Positions 58,211-64,000 of a stretch of DNA of 64,000 nt are shown one piece after another. This DNA comes from Zanthoxylum bungeanum (lineage: Eukaryota > Streptophyta > Magnoliopsida > Sapindales > Rutaceae), in NCBI GenBank assembly GCA_019454045.1, contig SKCR01041861.1, forward strand, positions 19,610-83,609. Reading direction: 5' to 3'. A program made the position numbers and the translations under genes. Numbering within the stretch: position 1 is the first letter of the stretch; the number at the start of each line of letters is the position of its first letter. The notes below the pieces were generated by a model. It worked only from the letters and a program-made list of their open reading frames with translations, was not told where the DNA came from and ran no database searches.

Positions 58211-58581
58211 TAAAGGAAAATGTTCGCCCTAGGACAAGTGTCACGGCCCAATTTGAGGGGAGAAGAAATGGCGGGAAATGAAAAGGGCGACGTTAGACAT
58301 GATTTGACATAGAATTGACACGAAAGACGGCACATTAATTGGTGCTATGATGACTTTCGACAAGACGTATTAGGAAGGTCGCGTATTTATTGGGAAAATG
58401 ATAGGTTCACATAGGGAATGTAAATGACGGCCCTCAATACGCGCAAGAGGTAGGGCGAAGATCAGCAGACCAAATCCAAATTAACAATCCGGCCGACGGT
58501 ACCATCCCAACTTTATCCAAATTAAGAAATTCTGCCTCGATTTCATCTCCCAAATAAATCAAGGCGAATTTGAGTGACAAT

Positions 58582-59228
58582 TGTTAGTAGAGAAAAATCA
58601 CCCTGGGACAAACGAGTCTATGAATGACGAAGAGGAAAGACGTATCAAAGGATGAAAAGGGGTGAAATAAGAATGAAGAGGCAAAGTCACCCAATGCATG
58701 AAGAATCATGATAAATGAAGAGTGAATCTTGGACGATGAAGGAAAGAAATAAGGACGATTACCATGCGAACATATACTTTGCAGTTGATCCCACGATCTA
58801 GCGGTCAGGCAATAACTTCCCATGATCTTGCAAGTTATCAAAGCGCACACTCCGCAGTTAAATGCACGATCCAACAGTTACACGCAAGCATGAAACTGGG
58901 AGTCCTTGAACCAAGGGAGCAAACGCTCAAGCGGTTGACAAGACTCTTCACTATAAAAGGTCCACTTGAGAAGAAGATGAAAGTGAGAATGAATGAAAAA
59001 AATGATCAAGTGACAAGTCTTTATATTCCTCTTGAAGATGAAAAGAATGAGAAGAAAATGAAGAATCATAATGAGCAAGTATTTTAATTTCCTAGCTTTA
59101 TAATGCCTAAATGTAATTGTGTGCTTGTGCCCTTAGAGGTACTTTCGTAGAATCAAACACTCATTGTTGAGACTTTGTCTCAAGAGGTTTGGACCTTACA
59201 CGCGCATTGACAAAAAATTGTGCAAACA
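58582..59228 (+). mobile_element. G 3' LTR
   Basis: TGTTAGTAGAGAAAAATCAC to TTGTGCAAACA. It is preceded by GCGAATTTGAGTGACAAT, the expected polypurine position, with only a short purine run (GAGTGA). It differs from the 5' LTR by scattered substitutions and indels. Confidence 0.9.
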
Positions 59229-59233
59229 ATATG

Positions 59234-60990
59234 AAAAAAAAAATTGTTCCCTTGCTCTCTCAAAGATAATAACGAAAATAAAATGATGAATAATAGGCAC
59301 TCAAAGTATTGGTAAGGGAAATTATATAAAGTGATCAAAATTTATTTATTTTTATCTATTTTAGTCAACAATATCATAAAGAGACCGAAATATCCTTATT
59401 ACATAAGAACATCATAATTTTTTCTCTCTCTTCTTCTTTCACTTTTTTTTTTATTCAAACACTAAATTTTTTTATCTCTCTCTCTTCCTCTTCCCTCCAT
59501 CTTCTTCTCTCTCAAAGTCACTTGAACATGAGACGAAATTGAAGAAAGAAATTCATTTGGGTAATGTATATGTAGAATAATGAGGATTAAATATGTAAGA
59601 TTTTATTAAAAAATCATAAGTAGTAATAACGTACACAAGGTGTTCAATTAAATGGGCGCACACCAAAATAGCGAATGAGTGCCGTCACACACCCATCACA
59701 TCGTACAATAGACCGTTACACACCCACCAATCACACCACCATTTTAATGTGCCATAGTGTCGTGATAGACCGAAATATATTACTTTTTTTGCTCACCATT
59801 ATAATTTCACGGCAGTGATCTAATCCACAATACCCCACCGCATGCCCAAGTAAGATTTGCAATTTTCATGAGACAAGTTGAAATACTTCAAGTCCGATCC
59901 CGAGAAATCTTTTGTTTAGTGTAAAGAAAAATAATAATCCCTCAGCTAGATTAGGTAAACCCCATGTTGCTTTTTAACATATGATTTGTTCGATAATGAA
60001 TATTCTCCGGTTTAAACTAATGGTTTTCTTTTTTCTTTTTGGTGATAAACTTCCATATACTATCAAATAGAAATAATATGAAAGTGGGGATCTGTCAATT
60101 ATGTTCTCTGAACTTTGGAGCTTGAAAGTTTTAAAATAAGGTCCATTCAAATCACATAGGATTCTAATCCGCACTTGCCACATATATTTTGTCTATATTT
60201 TCTTGAATTATCACAAAAAAAAAAATTTAGATTCGGTGTTGAGTTGAAATGTGCTAAATCTTTCTTAATTTTCTTTCTCATGTTTTTTAATAATAATAAA
60301 GAGTGTTATATTTAAATTATTATTTAATAATTATTAATCATATTTTATAAAATAAAAAATCAATATAAAATTCAGTTTAGCAGTGGGGTTGCAAAAAGCA
60401 ACGAGGCTTGAGGAACCTTCCTTCACTGCCTGTCATAAGCGTCCGAGGTGGGTGGGGGGGCATGTGCGTGGGACACAGCAGTGAGACTGAACTCTCTGTC
60501 ATTAAGTCTAAAGAAGATGTTTGCTAAGGCCTGAGAGTCCAGCAAAAGGTGTGGGTCTCCCGTCTCCGGTTGGCTTAAGTCAATCAGCCATACAAATACA
60601 GCATCCGTGCAGCATCTTTCTTTCTCTTTGAAAATGATTTACCTGTACTTTGGCCTTGCGTTTGACAACTTTTGGCTGGTTATAGCTTAGCTACTTATCT
60701 TGATGTTGACTTGCATATGTGTCAAATTAATCCCCCTGCTACGCTGTGAACATGAACAATAACAATCTTGTACTACAAACCCCAGATCTTAATTACCACA
60801 CCTAGCTTCAAAATTATTGTTATATTTAACCAGTAGCAAATATAAAATGCTGCTCTTATAATTCTAACCACACCAGGTACAAACTCCCAAGGAAAAAAAC
60901 TAAAGAACCCATGATAAATTTGCTAAAGAAAGTCAATTTATTCTTAATTATATAAATTAACCCTTTACATACTCATGGAGCTCGAAAATT
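59234..60990. other. Non-coding stretch between G and the SMR gene
   Basis: AT-rich with CT-rich tracts (59,418-59,515) and a GC-richer patch at 60,380-60,600. I see no coding sequence, RNA gene or transposon end. Confidence 0.4.
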
Positions 60991-61101
60991 ATATTATGTG
61001 TCGGATGTATATGTCATCTCTCTCACAGTAAGCGGACCCCATAACTATGTGGGACCCGCCTGATGTGAGAAAAATGACATATACACCCGGGCACATAATA
61101 T
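60991..61101. repeat. Inverted-repeat element downstream of the SMR gene
   Basis: Imperfect palindrome ATATTATGTG...CACATAATAT with further pairing (GGATGTATATGTCAT with ATGACATATACACCC; GCGGACCCCATA with TATGTGGGACCCGC). The flanks repeat TACTCATGGAGCT (60,969 and 61,105) followed by CGAAAATT or ATGAAATT. It lies 140 bp beyond the SMR stop codon, so it may be within the 3' untranslated region. Confidence 0.75.
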
Positions 61102-61241
61102 ACGTACTCATGGAGCTATGAAATTAAGGCACCTAAAAACAAAGGAAATAGTAGTAGTATAAAGGAAAAAAAAAGTAGCAACTAGCAAATTAATTAAGCG
61201 CATGAATGGCATAAATGAGAATGCCTTCTAGTGCATGATCA

Positions 61242-61589
61242 TCAGTTAGCCCTTTCAACATGGCGTATAAAGACAGATTCCAAATCTGGAGGAGTAAAGA
61301 ATTCTCTAACGTCACTATAATTACACTTCAATGAAGGCTTTTGCTTCCTTGGAGCCGCTGGACACGTCAACTTCGCAGGGATTCTCGCCTCTTCACTCGT
61401 GGGAGTCGTTGAAAATAAAAACTCTTCATCGGCACCGTCACCGCCGCTATCTACTTCAGTATTTTCAACGGGGCCATGATTCGTGTATATAGGCTTTAAC
61501 GGGGCACGTAACGGAATTCCAGCAACCACCCATATTTTTCCCTCTGACTCTAGTCCTCCGTCTACTTGAGGCTTCCCTGATAACCCCAT
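61242..61589 (-). CDS. SIAMESE-related cyclin-dependent kinase inhibitor (SMR6-like)
   Basis: A 115-residue single-exon protein, starting ATGGGGTTATCAGGGAAG and ending HVERAN. SIAMESE/SMR proteins are small plant nuclear inhibitors of cyclin-CDK complexes that promote exit from mitosis and endoreduplication, often in development or stress. Family signatures are in order: TTPTSEEARIP (about residues 61-71), LTCPAAPRKQKPS, and REFFTPPDLESVFIRHV near the C-terminus, the region used for CDK/cyclin contact. The N-terminus (MGLSGKPQVDGGLESEGKIW and VVAGIPLRAPLKPI) recalls the SMR6-like subgroup. Length and lack of introns are normal for the family. An acidic Asp/Gly/Glu segment lies in the middle. 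No lesions are seen, so it is probably functional. Confidence 0.86.
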   Translation of the reverse strand: MGLSGKPQVDGGLESEGKIWVVAGIPLRAPLKPIYTNHGPVENTEVDSGGDGADEEFLFSTTPTSEEARIPAKLTCPAAPRKQKPSLKCNYSDVREFFTPPDLESVFIRHVERAN

Positions 61590-62290
61590 ATCCCTGAATT
61601 AAGAAAGCAACCAACCAGCAACTTATCAAGTGTTATAACAGAGAATAAAGAATAAAGAACACGGAATAAAGATAGTGTCTTTTTTTTTTTCCTTTCTTTT
61701 TTTATGTTTCTTTTTGAGTAGGGATTGGTAGAGAATCAGGAGAAACCAGAAGGAAAGTGTTTGGGTTAGTGACTGATGATAAAAGATATAGGGAAAAAAA
61801 AGGGATTTTTTTTTTTTAGGATTTGGGGTTACTAGTTGGGTGAAAGTGCTTTTAAGAAGCTATAGCATATGAGGGGACATGACTCGTGAGAGAAAGCTAT
61901 AACCTAGAAGTAATGTAAAAGGCTTTAAATACAAAGAAAGAGTAACGTTCAAGGTTTCAATGCTTCAAAGTTTCTGGTTATACCAATCACTAGGAGAGAG
62001 AAAAAGGGAACCCGAGGAAACTCGTGACATAAGCTGAGAGTGTAATTTATATTATTGTTATTTTAATTTAATTTAGCTTTTTGAAGACGAAGGGAAAAAG
62101 AGAGGGGTGCGGGGTGCCCGTGAAAATTGCTGACTGCGGACACTGTCGTAAAGGGATTGACTTGGATTTTGGCGCCAATTCTTTTAGTGGGGATCACCAA
62201 CAGTCGTTGTTAAATTACTCAATTTTTTACTTCTTATTTGTGAGTCCAAATCTTCTTTCTCATCAATTGTGTTTTATTTTGTGATCCATC
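61590..62290. other. SMR upstream region
   Basis: Non-coding promoter/leader interval with T and A homopolymers at 61,680 and 61,795-61,819. The plus-strand open frame at 62,081-62,284 has no recognisable motif. Confidence 0.4.
61919..61930 (-). promoter_or_regulatory. Candidate TATA box of the SMR gene
   Basis: GTATTTAAAGCC on the minus strand, about 330 bp upstream of the start codon. This would leave a 5' leader of about 300 bp containing a pyrimidine/purine tract near 61,680-61,700. No closer TATA-like element is evident, but the assignment is weak. Confidence 0.3.
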
Positions 62291-62405
62291 AATTAAATTT
62301 GGACAATTAATATCTCTCATTAAATGAGAGAATAATTTGATTAGTGGAGTGTTAAAGTCAGAATTCTCTCATTTAATGAGAGATATTAATTGTCCAAATT
62401 TAATT
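62291..62405. mobile_element. Perfect 42-bp inverted repeat, MITE- or foldback-like
   Basis: Arms 62,291-62,332 and 62,364-62,405 are exact reverse complements, separated by 31 bp. Each arm holds its own near-palindrome CTCTCATTAAATGAGAG. Perfect arms imply a recent insertion or gene-conversion-like maintenance. It lies about 700 bp upstream of the SMR start codon. AT-rich flanks prevent a firm target-duplication call. Confidence 0.75.
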
Positions 62406-63105
62406 AATAGAGCACGAAGTGGAACACAATAATAATAACTCCTTATTAGTCATCATTGGCGATTCTTTGCATGTAATTTGTGATGTAACATTTACTTGAT
62501 AGTGACGTGGTCGTTTTCCATCTGTAGGCTGATTCAGCACCTATATGTAGGTTGGAGTACATGTTTGGCAACGTAATTAATTTGGTGATATTTACTCATT
62601 AAATCATTTATTTCGTCAAATTCTAAAATTTGTGTGTGCTTGGCTGTGAATTCAATTAAAAAATGTTTATATTATTTTCTTATTAATAGGGTATGTAATT
62701 ACGGACGACTAGAGATTTTCCGAGCTTTAAACGAGTTTTTAAAATATGATATTTATTTATTAAAATTTGATTTTTTTTAGCTTTCTTATTACAATTGTTA
62801 TTAAATTTTCTTAAATTTGAAGTCATAATATTGATTTTTAGTGATTTTATCAAAAATTAACTTATATATTGATAGAAAATCCTAATTTATGTATCTAATT
62901 TTTTTATTTAATTTGGGACCCGGCCAAATCCTGAGACCTCATCCCACTATCTGTGTGGGTTGGCCACATGATCGACCCTGCTTAAATTATCAAATTATTA
63001 TACAATTAAAAGATCTTATTTATCTTTTCATAACTTTTTTCTTAAAATAGTTTGCCATACAAAATTGATTAATTTAAAAATATTTACATAACTTATAATA
63101 AGTAT
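62406..63105. other. Non-coding stretch
   Basis: AT-rich. A short inverted motif GGCCAA...TTGGCC lies near 62,932-62,967. Nothing else is supported. Confidence 0.35.
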
Positions 63106-63255
63106 GATAACAACGATTTGGTGGTATGGTCCAGAATCTCACATTGAGGTCCTGAGTTTGAATCCAGATGGTGCGTTTCTTGTAACAGTCTGGGATAGTC
63201 AGGGATTTTGCCTGCTCTACTTAAGTCCAAAATTGATGATTTTAAATTGATCTAA
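63106..63255 (+). mobile_element. Possible tRNA-derived SINE
   Basis: TGGTGGTATGGTCCAG at 63,119 resembles an RNA polymerase III A box, and GAGTTTGAATCC at 63,152 a B box, about 33 bp apart as in tRNA-derived SINEs. A GC-richer body follows to about 63,235. I cannot identify the family or a target duplication. Confidence 0.45.
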
Positions 63256-63789
63256 ATTTGTATGTGTTTGGATCCACTACAAAATCAAGTTCGACCCACT
63301 ACAAAATCAAGTTCATTGTGAGATGGAAGCTCACATTTTATAAAAGTGAAGGATATCTCCAAAAGTCACATCTTCTAAAAAAAAGTGCTTATTTTTCCTT
63401 TAGATTGGGAGTGGCACAGTTTTCCTTCAAAGATGGAAGAACATATTTACAATGAAGTGATGCAGGAGGTGGGAAGTTATCTGAAGCCTATAAATTTTAT
63501 GAAGATTAACAGAGCAAAAAACCAACCAACCAAAATCCAATCAAATGAACTTAACTACAAATCAATCATTGAAGTCTCATTTTCAATTTCAAATTCAGTA
63601 GTTTAGTCATTTAGGCTTTCGGTTTTCTTCTGTAATTGAAGTACTCAGTTTTATTCAATTTCGGTACAATTTTTATTTCAACCATCGTTTCTCTTTATTT
63701 TTCTCTTTATTTTAATTTTTCTTTCAATCCAGTAGTAATTATTTCACTTTTATAGTAACTTTCTAGATATTTAATTCAGTACAAAAATA

Positions 63790-64000
63790 AGGTCTTTAGC
63801 GTCAAATCGTATCGATGCTAAAATTAAGTATTTCGCCGCTAAACCTAATTTGCGTCGAAAACTTTCGACTCTAATTTTGGATGTAAAAATATGGACGAGA
63901 AAGACAATTAGCGTCGATATTTGAAATTTTGACGCTAAAAACATATATTTTGCGTCGAACTATTTTCGACAACAAATTATATTTTGCGACGCTAAAGTAC
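63790..64000. mobile_element. CACTA-like subterminal repeats, cut by the window edge
   Basis: TTAGCGTCRA/TYGACGCTAA-type words recur in both orientations (for example near 63,797, 63,851, 63,909, 63,931, 63,950, 63,987). Dense inverted GCGTCG words of this kind are typical of the subterminal regions of plant CACTA (En/Spm) transposons, where transposase binds. CACTACAAAA at 63,277 and 63,298 resembles a CACTA terminus. The element continues beyond the window. Confidence 0.45.

Larger units (their letters stand above)
45516..59228 (+). mobile_element. Gypsy element G, gag-only, split by element D
   Basis: LTRs at 45,516-46,106 and 58,582-59,228 are flanked by GTATG (45,511-45,515) and ATATG (59,229-59,233), a target duplication with one mismatch. 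Without D the element is about 4.8 kb. It has a primer site and a gag, then an antisense gene; there is no protease, reverse transcriptase or integrase. The sequence on the two sides of D is continuous across one copy of D's target duplication, so pol was absent before D arrived. Confidence 0.88.

Overview
The window is nuclear DNA of a flowering plant, probably a dicot; I cannot name the species. It is AT-rich, and at least 85% of it is LTR retrotransposon DNA nested several layers deep. The plant signals are copia elements primed by initiator Met tRNA, gypsy elements with tRNA-Arg-like priming, a SIAMESE-RELATED cell-cycle inhibitor gene and a LOG-type (cytokinin-activating family) sequence. 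The only gene that looks intact and native is the SIAMESE-RELATED gene at 61,242-61,589 (minus strand).

Bases 1-33,500 are copia territory. Element M (minus strand; LTRs about 6,886-11,756 and 28,398-30,801) sits in the RNase H region of an older copia, Q (plus strand; 30,802 to about 33,500). Two long solo LTRs of a gypsy-like family interrupt M: A (7,076-10,219, in M's 3' LTR) and B (16,097-27,939, in M's leader). A full-length copia, P (18,397-27,766, plus strand), sits inside B. To the left lie a solo LTR of P's family (C1, 1,901-4,543) and the remains of another minus-strand relative (L1). L1 and M meet at a deletion scar near 6,885. Five-base target-site duplications support C1 (AATTA), B (GTCAT) and P (CAAAT); A has a four-of-five match. 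The insertion order is therefore Q, then M, then A and B, with P after B.

Bases 34,860-44,770 hold a probable copia-type solo LTR (H) split by a minus-strand Tat/Athila-type gypsy element, T (35,232-44,328, duplication CCTGC). T lost most of its coding region. It keeps the integrase C-terminus, an unrecognised ORF with a cysteine cluster, and an intronless, frameshifted LOG sequence that looks captured from a cellular mRNA. Its 3' LTR was later hit by solo LTR S (36,418-39,454, duplication GCGAT).

Bases 45,516-59,228 are a gypsy element, G (plus strand). It has gag but no pol, and carries an antisense gene resembling plant mobile domain proteins with its own TATA box. G was split by a non-coding element, D (47,646-56,552, minus strand, duplication GGATG), whose LTRs belong to the same family as S. 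D's interior is mostly minisatellite.

Bases 59,234-64,000 are the most gene-like part. They contain the SIAMESE-RELATED gene between two inverted-repeat elements, a possible tRNA-derived SINE and, at the right edge, repeats like CACTA transposon subterminal sequence. The strongest leads are the captured LOG sequence, the antisense mobile-domain gene, and two hairpin families (in the leader and in the LTR) shared by the copia elements.
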